This document shows, piece by piece, positions 8,622 through 17,049 of a stretch of DNA of 64,000 nucleotides (within the stretch, counting starts at the first letter, position 1; every line of letters begins with the position of its first letter). A program made the translations under genes and the position numbers. Source of the DNA: Pontibacillus salipaludis (GTDB taxonomy: Bacteria > Bacillota > Bacilli > Bacillales > BH030062). Below the pieces are notes generated by a model. It did not search any database. It was not told the DNA's origin and saw only the letters and a list, made by a program, of their open reading frames with translations. The DNA is taken from the NCBI RefSeq assembly GCF_014642405.1, contig NZ_BMIN01000007.1:118600-182599 (forward strand), written 5' to 3'.

Positions 8622-10457
8622 ATGCAACAATCAGGACTTTGGCTTACAATCGTTTCTTGTATTTTATTCATGGCTTTGGTCGCTTACATATCTTACAAGA
8701 AGACAAAAGGTAGTACTTCAGATTCTGCTGGTTATTTCTTGGCTGGGCGTGGCTTGACCGGAACAGTTATTGCTGGTTCTCTCCTCTTAACAAATCTTTC
8801 AGCGGAACAGCTTGTTGGTCTTAACGGACAAGCCTTTCGTACAAACTTAACGAACATGGCATGGGAAGTTACAGCTGCTTTTGCCATTGTACTTCTTGCT
8901 CTCTATCTTTTACCTAAATATATGAATGCGAATATTACAACACTGCCTGAGTTTTTAAGTAAACGTTTTGATGAAGGGGTACGACGCTATACCGTTATAC
9001 TCTTTATGTTAGGATATGTGTTTGTCACAATCCCTTCTATGCTTTACTCTGGCGCTCTAGCTGTATTGAAACTGTTTGACATCCCTTCATTATTAAACTT
9101 ATCTTATACACAATCGGTGTGGTTAATCATTTGGGTGATCGGAATCATCGGTGCCATTTACGCGATTTTTGGTGGATTAAAAGCGGTAGCAGTCTCAGAT
9201 ACGATCAATGGAATCGGTCTCTTAATTGTCGGCGCAATTGTGCCAATATTAGGAATCATCTCATTAGGGAATGGTGAGTTCTTTAGCGGAGTCCAAACTC
9301 TAACAACAGAAAATCCTGAAAAGTTAAACGCAATCGGCGGCCCAAATGATTCTGTACCATTTGGCACCATCTTCTCAGGGCTACTATTTGCGAACATGTT
9401 CTACTGGGCAACAAATCAATATGTAATCCAGCGCACATTAGGTGCAGGAAGTTTAAAAGAAGGACAAAAAGGGGTCATCTTCTCTGGTTTCTTTAAACTA
9501 TTAGTTCCTTTCTTTATGATGATTCCTGGTGTAATCGCCTTCCATCAATATGGAGGCGAGCTGCAGTCAGTCGATTTAGCTTATCCGACACTTGTAGCAA
9601 ATGTACTTCCTTCTTATATGAACGGCTTTTTCTTAGCCGTATTACTTGGAGCTGTGTTAAGTTCCTTTAACTCTCTATTAAACAGTGCGTCTACAATGTT
9701 TGCTTTTGATATCTATAAAACAAGCATTAATAAAAATGCTACAGATCAACAAATGATTCGAATTAGTAAATGGGTTGGAACTGTTATCGCATTAGCGACC
9801 TTCTTTATTTCACCTATGCTTTTAAATGCACCAAATGGGTTATGGGACCTGATCCGCAAATTTACTGGGTTCTTTAACATCCCCATTATCACGATTGTAT
9901 TAATGGGTGTTTTAACGAAGAAGATTCCGGCCTTAGCTGCTAAATCTGTGGTGATCTTCCACGTATTTGCGTATTACTTGATGGTATGGGGCTTCGAACA
10001 GTTATTCGGACTAACGGTATCCATTCACTTTATTCACATCTACGGCATTCTATTTGCTACTGAGCTAGCAATCATGCTCATCATTGGATTCGTCAAACCA
10101 AGAGAAACTGCCTATGAGATGCCACACAACCCTAGCGTAGAGATGACACCATGGAAATATGCCATGCCTACTTCCATCTTCTTGTTCGCCTGTGTCGGCC
10201 AAACCTATATTGTGTTCTCTCCTGTTGGAGTAGCCTATACAGAAGGCATTGTTTCCTCTTACTTCTGGCCAGCAACCGGAGCTCTCGCAGCGCTCACCGT
10301 TGTTTGCATGTTGTTCAGCTTAAGAAGCTGGAACGAGAAGTATATGAAGTCCACATCTTCTACTAGCTCTCTAAAACAAAAAGGTAAAAACCTTAAGGAA
10401 CAATGGGGAACATCATCCTCAAGCGACGGAGTCTATTCCTCCTCTCAGGAACAGTAA
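8622..10457 (+). CDS. Sodium:solute symporter (SSS/SLC5 family, vSGLT/YidK-like)
   Basis: Membrane symporter of 611 residues with about 14 predicted helices that would couple sodium entry to solute uptake. The block SNLSAEQLVGLNG near residues 60-72 and the following helix match the vSGLT/YidK branch, whose members carry sugars. The length also fits that branch better than proline or pantothenate symporters. The start follows AAGGATGG by 8 nt. The C-terminus is a long Ser/Lys-rich cytoplasmic tail. A strong terminator follows at 10474. Substrate is not known; the adjacent nucleoside hydrolase is the only contextual hint. Confidence 0.85.
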   Translation: MQQSGLWLTIVSCILFMALVAYISYKKTKGSTSDSAGYFLAGRGLTGTVIAGSLLLTNLSAEQLVGLNGQAFRTNLTNMAWEVTAAFAIVLLALYLLPKYMNANITTLPEFLSKRFDEGVRRYTVILFMLGYVFVTIPSMLYSGALAVLKLFDIPSLLNLSYTQSVWLIIWVIGIIGAIYAIFGGLKAVAVSDTINGIGLLIVGAIVPILGIISLGNGEFFSGVQTLTTENPEKLNAIGGPNDSVPFGTIFSGLLFANMFYWATNQYVIQRTLGAGSLKEGQKGVIFSGFFKLLVPFFMMIPGVIAFHQYGGELQSVDLAYPTLVANVLPSYMNGFFLAVLLGAVLSSFNSLLNSASTMFAFDIYKTSINKNATDQQMIRISKWVGTVIALATFFISPMLLNAPNGLWDLIRKFTGFFNIPIITIVLMGVLTKKIPALAAKSVVIFHVFAYYLMVWGFEQLFGLTVSIHFIHIYGILFATELAIMLIIGFVKPRETAYEMPHNPSVEMTPWKYAMPTSIFLFACVGQTYIVFSPVGVAYTEGIVSSYFWPATGALAALTVVCMLFSLRSWNEKYMKSTSSTSSLKQKGKNLKEQWGTSSSSDGVYSSSQEQ

Positions 10458-10473
10458 ATAATCGTTGAACAAA

Positions 10474-10508
10474 AAAGAGCGCTGATCCCGCAAGGATCAG
10501 CGCTCTTT
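10474..10508. terminator. Bidirectional intrinsic terminator
   Basis: A 15-bp stem (AAAGAGCGCTGATCC with its complement, loop CGCAA) is flanked by A and T runs. It lies between the convergent symporter gene and the small membrane-protein gene that ends at 10509, and would serve both. Confidence 0.9.
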
Positions 10509-10913
10509 CTACTTAGATAAAGGTGAAGCATCCGCAACAGAAGACGTAACGTCCTCTTTCCTACTTAAATAAACACCTGCGATTAATAAGAATGTAGAGA
10601 TGAGGAAGATGTACATTCCCGTTGATGCCATATTAACTCGTTCCCCTAACATATTCCCCGTCCTACTTATCATATAGGCTATGATGGATACTGAGCCTCC
10701 GATTGCGCTACCATACCCAGTGAATAAGCGAATCGATCCCCTTCTAATTACTTGGAAGACAGGATACATGAAAAAAACTAAGAATATATATCCCTGCTGC
10801 TGAAACCCATTTTGAGATAAGATCCCTGCATCTACCCATGTAAAGAAAAATGATAGAACCGCCATTGCTAATGCTAGTAAAATAAGCTTATTACCCCTAT
10901 TTATCGCATTCAT
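10509..10913 (-). CDS. Small membrane protein, unknown function
   Basis: I do not recognise a family. The 134-residue reading from ATG 10913 has AAGGTGA close upstream; in-frame starts at 10940 and an intermediate GTG are possible. Four hydrophobic segments are visible, roughly at residues 7-24, 37-50, 62-78 and 95-115, and the C-terminus is Ser/Asp-rich. The gene is monocistronic, with the shared terminator immediately downstream and the coat protein gene divergent to it. A plain integral membrane protein is all that can be supported. Confidence 0.7.
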   Translation of the reverse strand: MNAINRGNKLILLALAMAVLSFFFTWVDAGILSQNGFQQQGYIFLVFFMYPVFQVIRRGSIRLFTGYGSAIGGSVSIIAYMISRTGNMLGERVNMASTGMYIFLISTFLLIAGVYLSRKEDVTSSVADASPLSK

Positions 10914-11057
10914 GCTCACCTTGCCCCATCTCCTATTCATTCAGTTCCTTTTGCCCATTATACCTAAGTTTTCATTAAATACAAAATACACCCTACTACT
11001 AGACGTTTTAATAGGGTACAACCGTACATTTTAAGTGGTACTAGAGACAATCTCCTA

Positions 11058-11085
11058 TACCAAATACATTGACCAACATACTCTA
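11058..11085 (+). promoter_or_regulatory. Possible SigK-type sporulation promoter for the coat gene
   Basis: CATACTCTA (11077-11085) matches the SigK -10 pattern CATAnnnTA exactly, and TACC (11058-11061) fits the short -35 element with a spacer of 15 bp, one less than usual. Mother-cell late expression is what CotY/CotZ relatives show. The short spacer makes this tentative. Confidence 0.5.
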
Positions 11086-11123
11086 TTAGTACCTTCGGGT
11101 AATCTAAAAAAGGAGTTGAAATT

Positions 11124-11678
11124 ATGAGTTGTTGTGGTAAATCTGGTAAGGATCGTTGTGTATGCGATAAGGTGAGAGAAATTGCAAGAGTACAAGACGC
11201 TGTAGACAATAACTGCTGTGAGAGCGGTTCATGTCACCGATCTATTCAAGACCTTGTCTCTCCTACAGGGGGAGACGGAAGAGACACGATTCCGTTCGTC
11301 CTTCTATGTGGATGTGAAAACACGTTTGCAGGTTTATTGCCTTACTTTGCGTGGGGAGTTAAGAAGTATAACGGCTGTTCTGGCCTTTACCCTTCTCCAT
11401 TCTTCCGTGTTAAGCGATTCGTTGAAGGCAAACGCTGCTGTGCGATTTTAGAACTTCTATACCCTGAACGTTGTGGTAGTTCTTACTTTAAGTATAGCAA
11501 CTTCTTCCGTACAGGGATCTGTGTTGAAGTTGATTTGAGTAAGTTTACAGGCATCACTTGCTTCCATCCTGTAGCTGCATTAAATGCTAGCGAAGCAGAC
11601 ATGGATGCTGGTGCCGAGTTGGTTCAACAATTAAAGTCCGACCCTTCCATGATGGGTTCACTATCTTCAGAAGACTAA
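11124..11678 (+). CDS. Cysteine-rich spore coat protein, CotY/CotZ/ExsY family
   Basis: Structural protein of the outer spore coat or exosporium that self-assembles into disulfide-linked sheets. The 184-residue protein has many cysteines, including CC pairs, and the family order: an N-terminal Cys cluster, a DAVDNNCC segment, DTIPFVLLCGC, FFRVKRF, CCAILELLYP and the late ICVEVDLSKFTGITCFHP block. The start at 11124 follows AAAGGAG. It stands alone rather than in a cotVWXYZ cluster. The upstream SigK-like promoter and downstream terminator make it a single-gene unit. Family call is firm; which paralogue (CotY, CotZ or ExsY) is not decided. Confidence 0.9.
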   Translation: MSCCGKSGKDRCVCDKVREIARVQDAVDNNCCESGSCHRSIQDLVSPTGGDGRDTIPFVLLCGCENTFAGLLPYFAWGVKKYNGCSGLYPSPFFRVKRFVEGKRCCAILELLYPERCGSSYFKYSNFFRTGICVEVDLSKFTGITCFHPVAALNASEADMDAGAELVQQLKSDPSMMGSLSSED

Positions 11679-11715
11679 TTTAACCCCCATGTTCTCCTTT
11701 CTTTATATACGGATC

Positions 11716-11747
11716 GGGCAAACCACTCCCCTGGTTTGCCCTTTTTT
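11716..11747 (+). terminator. Intrinsic terminator after the coat gene
   Basis: GGGCAAACCA pairs with TGGTTTGCCC around a 6-nt loop and is followed by six T. Confidence 0.92.
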
Positions 11748-11779
11748 AATTTATAGAATACCAGACCACTTCTACACAC

Positions 11780-11868
11780 TAACGCAAAGAAGCGTGCCAG
11801 ACACCCTGCTTTGCACTAAAGCACTAAACGGTGTCTGACACCCTTCTCCGCTTTAAAGCTGCACATAC
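11780..11868. repeat. GTGCCAGACAC/GTGTCTGACAC inverted repeat pair
   Basis: GTGCCAGACAC (11794-11804) and GTGTCTGACAC (11831-11841) are inverted copies about 26 bp apart, with GCACTAAAGCACTAAA between them. It belongs to the same family as 6.1, 7.35 and 47.5 kb. Confidence 0.75.
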
Positions 11869-11869
11869 T

Positions 11870-11899
11870 AAAAGCCTGTCCCAAATGGGACAAGCTTTT
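11870..11899 (-). terminator. Intrinsic terminator of the NhaC-type gene
   Basis: TGTCCC/GGGACA stem extended by AAAAGC/GCTTTT lies 15 nt after the stop codon of the minus-strand antiporter gene. Confidence 0.85.
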
Positions 11900-11913
11900 A
11901 GGTTGATCTTTAT

Positions 11914-13314
11914 TTATGCGGTTTGTGTTTCTTCGTTTGGATCTTCTTTCTTCCACATAAACTTGCCCGTGTAACCATAAATAAGCGCAATGATGATCGA
12001 AACAAAGCTCATCCACATAAATGGAAGATAGGAAAACGTTGAAATGCCTAGTGTTGCGGCCATGTAAATACCGTTATCTGACCAAGGCACCATGCTTGAA
12101 GTCATTGTTCCGCCTACTTCTGTGTTACGACTCAATGTATCGCGTCGATATCCTAAAGAATCATAACTTCTTTCCATAATCTTAGGGGTTAAGATCAGCG
12201 ATACATACATAGCACAGCCAAATACGTTCGAGAAGAACCCAACAAGTAGCGTAGAAGAAGTAAGACTACCACCAGATTGAATCTTATTAATGAACGCATC
12301 CATTATAACTTGAAGTACTCCAATCTTCTCAAGCAAACCTCCAAATCCTAAACCAAAGATAATCACAACGATGGAACCTAGCATACCGCTAATTCCTCCG
12401 CCAGCTAGTAGCTCATTGATGAAATCAATATCTGACGTAATATTGAAGCCACTGTACGCTGTGCTAATCGCATCAGCAAGCCCCATACCCTGAAAACCAA
12501 TCGCCCAAATAATACCAAGCAATGCACCGAACGAAATGGTAGGAATAGAAGGCTTCTTCATCACCAATAAACTAATAACAATAACCGCCGGTAGTAACAT
12601 AAAGCCGTTAATGTTAAATACATCATTTAATGAAGCCATAATAGAATTTACTTTATCAAGGTCAGCTTCACCGCCCCCATACATAAATCCTGCAATCGTA
12701 AACAAGATGCCTGTAATGACAAAGGCCGGAACGTCTAAATAAAGCATTGATTTGACGTGTTGAATGACGTTTACTTTCGACATCGAAGCTGTCAAAACTG
12801 TACTATCCGATAACGGAGATAGTTTATCTCCGAAATAAGCACCAGAAAGAATAGCACCAGCAACCATCGGAAGAGGCATTCCAAGACCTTCACCGATTCC
12901 CATCATGGCAATTCCAGCTGTACCTACTGTTCCCCAAGATGTTCCTGTCGCAAGGGCAGTAACAGAACAGATTACGAGGGTTGCTAATAAGAAGATCGCA
13001 GGATTAATAAATTCTAAACCATAATAAATGAGTGTCGGAACAACACCACCAGCAATCCACGTTCCAACTAACGCCCCAACAGCCAGCAGAATAAGCACTG
13101 CTTCAAGACCATTCGAAATTCCTTTAATCATCGCAGCTTGCAAATCATCATACGTGTATCCAACTAGTAACCCTAGACCAATGACAACAAATAATGAAAT
13201 AAATAAGGCCAACTGAATCGGCAATTCATAGATTGTAAATGAAAATACAATCGCTAGAAAGATCGTCAATACACTAATAACCTCAAGCAACGAGGGTAAT
13301 CTTGCTTGCCCCAT
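11914..13314 (-). CDS. Na+/H+ antiporter, NhaC family (MleN-like)
   Basis: Cytoplasmic-membrane antiporter with about 12 helices. The start is taken at 13314 (MGQARLPS, 466 residues) because GGAGG lies 7 nt upstream; the ATG two codons earlier touches the RBS. The NhaC family blocks TGTSWGTVGTAG and GAYFGDKLSPLSDSTVLTAS are intact. B. subtilis MleN, a malate-2H+/Na+-lactate antiporter of similar length, belongs here, so either simple sodium/proton exchange or malate/lactate-coupled exchange fits. Sodium export is in keeping with a saline habitat. No malic enzyme gene is adjacent, which slightly favours plain antiport. Confidence 0.88.
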   Translation of the reverse strand: MGQARLPSLLEVISVLTIFLAIVFSFTIYELPIQLALFISLFVVIGLGLLVGYTYDDLQAAMIKGISNGLEAVLILLAVGALVGTWIAGGVVPTLIYYGLEFINPAIFLLATLVICSVTALATGTSWGTVGTAGIAMMGIGEGLGMPLPMVAGAILSGAYFGDKLSPLSDSTVLTASMSKVNVIQHVKSMLYLDVPAFVITGILFTIAGFMYGGGEADLDKVNSIMASLNDVFNINGFMLLPAVIVISLLVMKKPSIPTISFGALLGIIWAIGFQGMGLADAISTAYSGFNITSDIDFINELLAGGGISGMLGSIVVIIFGLGFGGLLEKIGVLQVIMDAFINKIQSGGSLTSSTLLVGFFSNVFGCAMYVSLILTPKIMERSYDSLGYRRDTLSRNTEVGGTMTSSMVPWSDNGIYMAATLGISTFSYLPFMWMSFVSIIIALIYGYTGKFMWKKEDPNEETQTA

Positions 13315-13457
13315 TTTCATCCTCCTTCACAAAAAAAGCCTATCCCTATTAATGAAGAATGGCAGTTTCGTATAAAAATTCATTCATATCGAGGAATTAT
13401 ACCATAAGTTAGAACGACAAGAATCTATTTTTTTAAGGAATTAATAATTTTTATCAT

Positions 13458-13471
13458 TGAAAGCACTTACA
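13458..13471. promoter_or_regulatory. Possible CcpA cre site upstream of cstA
   Basis: TGAAAGCACTTACA matches the catabolite-responsive consensus TGWAARCGYTWNCA at 13 of 14 positions, about 66 bp before the proposed cstA -35 box. Carbon catabolite control of CstA is established in B. subtilis relatives. Here it is a sequence match only. Confidence 0.5.
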
Positions 13472-13536
13472 TTTGCCAGGACTTCCCCCTCCTCCCGAGA
13501 AAAATAAGAGAAAAAATAAAATATTCAGAAAAAGGG

Positions 13537-13565
13537 TTGTTTATGTATAACAATCCGTATAGAAT
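13537..13565 (+). promoter_or_regulatory. SigA-type promoter of cstA
   Basis: TTGTTT (13537-13542) and TAGAAT (13560-13565) are 17 bp apart, 36 bp before the cstA start codon. The spacer begins a TTGTT...AACAA inverted sequence, which could be a protein site. Confidence 0.55.
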
Positions 13566-13601
13566 ACATCTTACATTCAATTTTCGAGAGGAGGCTAGGC
13601 G

Positions 13602-15050
13602 ATGGTTACATTTTTTGCATCCATCATGTTACTACTATTAGGTTATTTCGTTTATGCAAAGGTGGTGGAACGAATTTTTGGGATCAATGACGAATCCCAA
13701 ACCCCCGCTTACGCAAACAACGATGGCCTTGACTATATGCCGATGAGCTGGTGGAAAGCGAGTTTAATTCAACTCTTAAACATCGCCGGCCTTGGACCCA
13801 TCTTCGGCGCAATAATGGGAGCTCTTTACGGACCAGTTGCTTTTATCTGGATCGTAGTGGGATCTATTTTTGGAGGAGCCGTTCACGATTATTTCTCAGG
13901 TATGTTATCCATACGACATAACGGAGCACAGTATCCTACAATTGTCAGAAAGTACTTAGGAGAATACGCAAGTTCTATCATAAACATCCTATCAATCGGA
14001 CTTATGATTTTAGTGGCTGCGGCTTTCACAGCAGGCCCAGCCCAACTTATGGCTGAAGTGACACCACTTGGATTTATGGCATCACTACTTGTCATCTTTG
14101 CTTATTTCTTACTAGCAGCCGTTTTGCCAGTAAACAAAATCATCGGGAAAGTTTATCCAATATTCGGTGCCATCTTAATCTTCATGGCTGTATCAATCGG
14201 AATCGGACTATTTTTCTTTGATAATCCAATTCCAAACCTAACCGTACAAAACTTACACCCAGGCGAACTACCAATGTGGCCACTTCTTATGGTTACCGTT
14301 TCTTGCGGTGCAATCTCAGGATTCCATAGTACACAAAGTCCGATCCTAGCACGCACACTGAAAAAAGAAAGCGAAGGTCGTAAGGTATTCTTCGGCGCAA
14401 TGATTGCAGAAGGCGTAATCGCTCTAATCTGGGCAGCTGCTGGTATGACATTCTTCGGTAGTACAGGCTCGCTACAAGCCGCTCTTGACGCCGGTGGCCC
14501 AGCAGGTGTTGTAAACGAAATCAGTACTTCAACTCTTGGAGTATTTGGCGGGGTACTTGCCGTAATTGGCGTAATCATCCTTCCTGTTACAACAGGAGAC
14601 ACAGCACTACGCTCTTCTAGAATGATGCTTGCAGATTTAATTGGAAGGATTCGCAAGAAGGAGCTAGCAGGTGGTAAACTAAGCACACTGTTCTTAATCG
14701 TCCCTGTCGCTCTTCCTACATTCTTCTTAACACAAATTGATTACAGTTTCCTTTGGCGATATGTAGGCTGGTCTAACCAGGTTGTTGCAACCGTCATGCT
14801 TTGGACCGCGGCCATGTATTTGTTACAAAATCAAAAGTTCCACTGGATCTGCTCCGTCCCAGCCTTGTTCATGACAGCTGTAGTAAGTACCTACATCTTC
14901 TACGCACCAGAAGGTTTCGGATTACCTTACACTGCGTCCATGATCATCGGCTCCGCCATCTGGTTAGCCGTTGTAGCCTGGTTCGTCATCCAGATCTTGA
15001 AACAAAAAATGCACAAACCTGCCGTAGACGTAAACCGTCACGCAAGCTAA
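13602..15050 (+). CDS. cstA: Carbon starvation protein CstA family transporter
   Basis: Polytopic membrane transporter, 482 residues, about 13 helices. CstA-type proteins take up peptides or pyruvate when preferred carbon runs out. Diagnostic blocks: ASLIQLLNIAGLGPIFGAIMGALYGP, shown here only in part as NIAGLGPIFGAIMGALYG, then GAVHDYFSGMLSIRHNGAQYP and the SGFHSTQSPILARTL segment. It belongs to the shorter class; E. coli and B. subtilis CstA are about 600-700 residues, and the missing part is C-terminal. The start follows GAGGAGG. A cre-like site and promoter lie upstream. Substrate is unassigned. Confidence 0.9.
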   Translation: MVTFFASIMLLLLGYFVYAKVVERIFGINDESQTPAYANNDGLDYMPMSWWKASLIQLLNIAGLGPIFGAIMGALYGPVAFIWIVVGSIFGGAVHDYFSGMLSIRHNGAQYPTIVRKYLGEYASSIINILSIGLMILVAAAFTAGPAQLMAEVTPLGFMASLLVIFAYFLLAAVLPVNKIIGKVYPIFGAILIFMAVSIGIGLFFFDNPIPNLTVQNLHPGELPMWPLLMVTVSCGAISGFHSTQSPILARTLKKESEGRKVFFGAMIAEGVIALIWAAAGMTFFGSTGSLQAALDAGGPAGVVNEISTSTLGVFGGVLAVIGVIILPVTTGDTALRSSRMMLADLIGRIRKKELAGGKLSTLFLIVPVALPTFFLTQIDYSFLWRYVGWSNQVVATVMLWTAAMYLLQNQKFHWICSVPALFMTAVVSTYIFYAPEGFGLPYTASMIIGSAIWLAVVAWFVIQILKQKMHKPAVDVNRHAS

Positions 15051-15107
15051 AAAAAGCCCACGGCGCTCCATTAACAAAGCATAGACTAGACTGAGCTAGA
15101 GTAGAGA

Positions 15108-15157
15108 AAAAAGGTGTCAGATTCCCTATCGAATTAAGGAATTTGGCACCTTTATTA
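15108..15157 (+). terminator. Hairpin terminator after cstA
   Basis: AAAGGTGTCAGATTCC pairs imperfectly with GGAATTTGGCACCTTT over a short loop, followed by TATTAT. The stem contains a GGTGTCAG/TGGCACC core reminiscent of the GTGTCTGGCAC repeats, so it may be a repeat-derived terminator. Confidence 0.65.
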
Positions 15158-15239
15158 TGGCAAGTTTAACACCGCTCCTTAAGTTTGTTAGGAACTCTGC
15201 AGATATTTCGTATGTTTTCGTTACTGCAAATATGGAAAA

Positions 15240-15321
15240 GGTGGGCCTGGAAACTGCGAGACTCCCGTGGGCAGAAGAGCCTAGGTGAGCCACAGGAAAG
15301 CGAGTGGTTTCCAGGCCCGCC
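15240..15321. repeat. Long imperfect palindrome with GGTGGGCCTGGAAAC arms
   Basis: Arms GGTGGGCCTGGAAAC (15240-15254) and GTTTCCAGGCCCGCC (15307-15321) enclose about 52 bp with the segments TGCGAGACTCCCGTGGG and CACAGGAAAGCGAG. The same sequence, inverted and split by an insert, is found at 63.5-63.76 kb, and a half copy at 56.45 kb. No coding potential was seen in this 310-bp gap (15051-15360) beyond this element and the cstA terminator. Confidence 0.8.
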
Positions 15322-15360
15322 TTATACTCACCCAAAGTTAACGGAAACAATTCCCCCCTA

Positions 15361-16110
15361 TCACGGCAATAGATCAGACAAGGGAACAAGATCTGCCTTA
15401 CTTTTAAAAATCGGAATAAATTCGCTCAGAACAGAAACCATTTTCTCACCAGCAATCCCCACATGCCCAATAGCAATAAGATCCTGTTCCTCCACTAACT
15501 CCTTCTCTACTCTCTTCGCCTGCTTCTTCATATGCTCAATCGAATACACATGATCTAAAAAGATTTCATTCTCTAAATAAGGCACACCTAATTCAGTCGC
15601 CAATTCCGGGATTACACTACTTCCTGTAGTTTTACTATCCAAATAGTAAAGTCCATGATTCTTGCATTCTTCAAGGACAATCCGCATGACCCGTTCGCTT
15701 GCTGTTGCTTTAGACCCCATATGGTGGTTCATTCCTACCGCGTGTGGCACAGCATGAATCGCATCATGAACGCGCTTCCTGATTTCTTCATCGGAAAGGT
15801 CTGTCGTAATCGCACCAGGCCCTAGCCAACTTCGCTTTCCTTTCATAGGCTCCATCGGCATATGAACGATGACTTCATGACCCAAGTAATAAGCACGCTC
15901 CGCATCCTCAGCAGTTGTCGGCATAAACGGCATTACAGCAACAGTCAACGGCACTGGAAGCTCTAGCATTGCGTCAGTTCCTCCCATATCATTCCCAAAA
16001 TCGTCGATTACAATGGCAAGTTCTTTCTTAGAATCCACCGCCCACCCGGTGGTCATACTACCCCATACGACTAACAACACCAAAGCACATAAAATTACTC
16101 TCATAACCAT
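15361..16110 (-). CDS. Divergent polysaccharide deacetylase family protein (YibQ-like), exported
   Basis: A 249-residue secreted or membrane-anchored protein. An N-terminal hydrophobic signal (about residues 4-24, ending TGWAVDS) precedes a deacetylase-fold domain. The family signature LAIVIDDFGNDMGGT, VMPFMPTTAEDAE, EVIVHMPMEPMKG and MNHHMGSKAT are all present. A second Met two codons in (16104) is an alternative start, since GAAAGG fits either. Metal-dependent deacetylation of a cell-envelope glycan is the family expectation, but characterised members are few, so the substrate is open. It is followed downstream (toward 15.3 kb) by the palindromic repeat. Confidence 0.85.
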   Translation of the reverse strand: MVMRVILCALVLLVVWGSMTTGWAVDSKKELAIVIDDFGNDMGGTDAMLELPVPLTVAVMPFMPTTAEDAERAYYLGHEVIVHMPMEPMKGKRSWLGPGAITTDLSDEEIRKRVHDAIHAVPHAVGMNHHMGSKATASERVMRIVLEECKNHGLYYLDSKTTGSSVIPELATELGVPYLENEIFLDHVYSIEHMKKQAKRVEKELVEEQDLIAIGHVGIAGEKMVSVLSEFIPIFKSKADLVPLSDLLP

Positions 16111-16222
16111 CTCGCCTTTCCAGGTATAGTTCCTTTATCTTTTGCGAGATGGTTCAATTACATTCACTACAGAACGAGTAGATTTCACTAGGGGACTCTG
16201 CTTAATTCCTAAAGAGAATACA

Positions 16223-16249
16223 AAAAGACCGCTCCAAAAGCGGTCTTTT
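16223..16249 (-). terminator. Intrinsic terminator of the Spo0A-C-like gene
   Basis: AAAAGACCGCT pairs with AGCGGTCTTTT across a short loop, 4 nt after the stop codon on the minus strand. Confidence 0.9.
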
Positions 16250-16253
16250 CATG

Positions 16254-16784
16254 TTACATATTCACTTCTTGATAAAGGACACGCTCACCGGTTCGGTCTT
16301 TATGAATCTTGTCCACAAGAAGTGTAATGAGCAATCGGTTAGAAGGTTTTTGTTCAAATACGTGTTCAGGGCATTCTAGCCAATGCGAAAATAGACTTGC
16401 ACTGCCTCGTTTCCATGCTTGTTCGATCGCATGACGAATGGCGCGCTCGACTCGACTCGATGTCGTTCCATAAGCGTTGGCGATCTCAGGGTAAAGAGCC
16501 TTTGTCATCTTCTGTAAGTAGATGGGATCCTCGAAGACCAGTAAAGCAGCCTTTTGAATATATTTGTATCCCTTGATATGAGAAGGAACCCCTATCCGTT
16601 GCAAGTAATGAATAATAAGCCCACTTACCGGAACACCTTCTAGCTCCTCTTGAGACTCTCGATTCCTTGATTGATTATGTTTAAGACTTTCTACTTCGTC
16701 TTCTAATTCTCTAACTTTAGTTTTCAATCCTTGCATATCGTATAATAGCTGTTGTACAACTGTGCGAATTTGTTGTTCTGTCAT
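16254..16784 (-). CDS. Stand-alone Spo0A C-terminal DNA-binding domain protein with N-terminal coiled coil
   Basis: A 176-residue protein with no receiver domain. Residues 5-40 are heptad-like and charged (GLKTKVRELEDEVESLKHN) and should form a coiled coil. Residues 55-165 are a Spo0A effector domain: IGVPSHIKGYKYIQKAALLV, DPIYLQKMTKALYPEIANAYGT, then the recognition region TTSSRVERAIRHAIEQAW (107-124), nearly identical in its contact helix to Spo0A. It is therefore likely to bind 0A-box-like DNA (TGTCGAA) constitutively or under dimerisation control rather than by phosphorylation. It could modulate Spo0A targets or be a separate regulator. The start at 16784 is the only good one. Monocistronic with its own terminator. 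Confidence 0.85.
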   Translation of the reverse strand: MTEQQIRTVVQQLLYDMQGLKTKVRELEDEVESLKHNQSRNRESQEELEGVPVSGLIIHYLQRIGVPSHIKGYKYIQKAALLVFEDPIYLQKMTKALYPEIANAYGTTSSRVERAIRHAIEQAWKRGSASLFSHWLECPEHVFEQKPSNRLLITLLVDKIHKDRTGERVLYQEVNM

Positions 16785-17013
16785 AATCTAACCCTTTCTA
16801 ACCTCTTTGTACACTAGTTCAAATGTTTTAGATACGATGTATGATGAATTTCCTCAATGTTCCATTATGCAAAACCGTTACTATTTTATCATATTTTATG
16901 TAAATAGAGTGTTGTTTTTCCATTATAATTGCAAATTTACACTAAAAAACATCTTAGAGTATATTCACCCACCTGTATATACGACATTGGGACCAGTAAG
17001 TTTCAGATAAATC

Positions 17014-17044
17014 AAAAAAAGAGCTCATCAAGAGCTCTTTTTTC
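17014..17044 (-). terminator. Terminator at the end of the beta-glucan operon
   Basis: AAAAAAGAGCTC and GAGCTCTTTTTT form a strong symmetric hairpin (loop ATCAA), 6 nt beyond the stop codon of the phosphorylase gene. The symmetric A and T runs let it act in both directions. The remaining gap up to 16784 is AT-rich and holds no gene that I can support. Confidence 0.9.
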
Positions 17045-17049
17045 AAAAG

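Noticed and set aside
13437..13530. Riboswitch upstream of cstA
   Set aside because: No conserved riboswitch core or terminator pair was found; only a cre-like site and a promoter can be supported.
14153..14686. Minus-strand reading frame of 177 codons inside cstA
   Set aside because: Antisense of a conserved transporter gene, no RBS.
15185..15553. Plus-strand reading frame of 122 codons over the palindrome and deacetylase end
   Set aside because: It spans the palindromic repeat and the antisense of the deacetylase gene; no RBS or family similarity.
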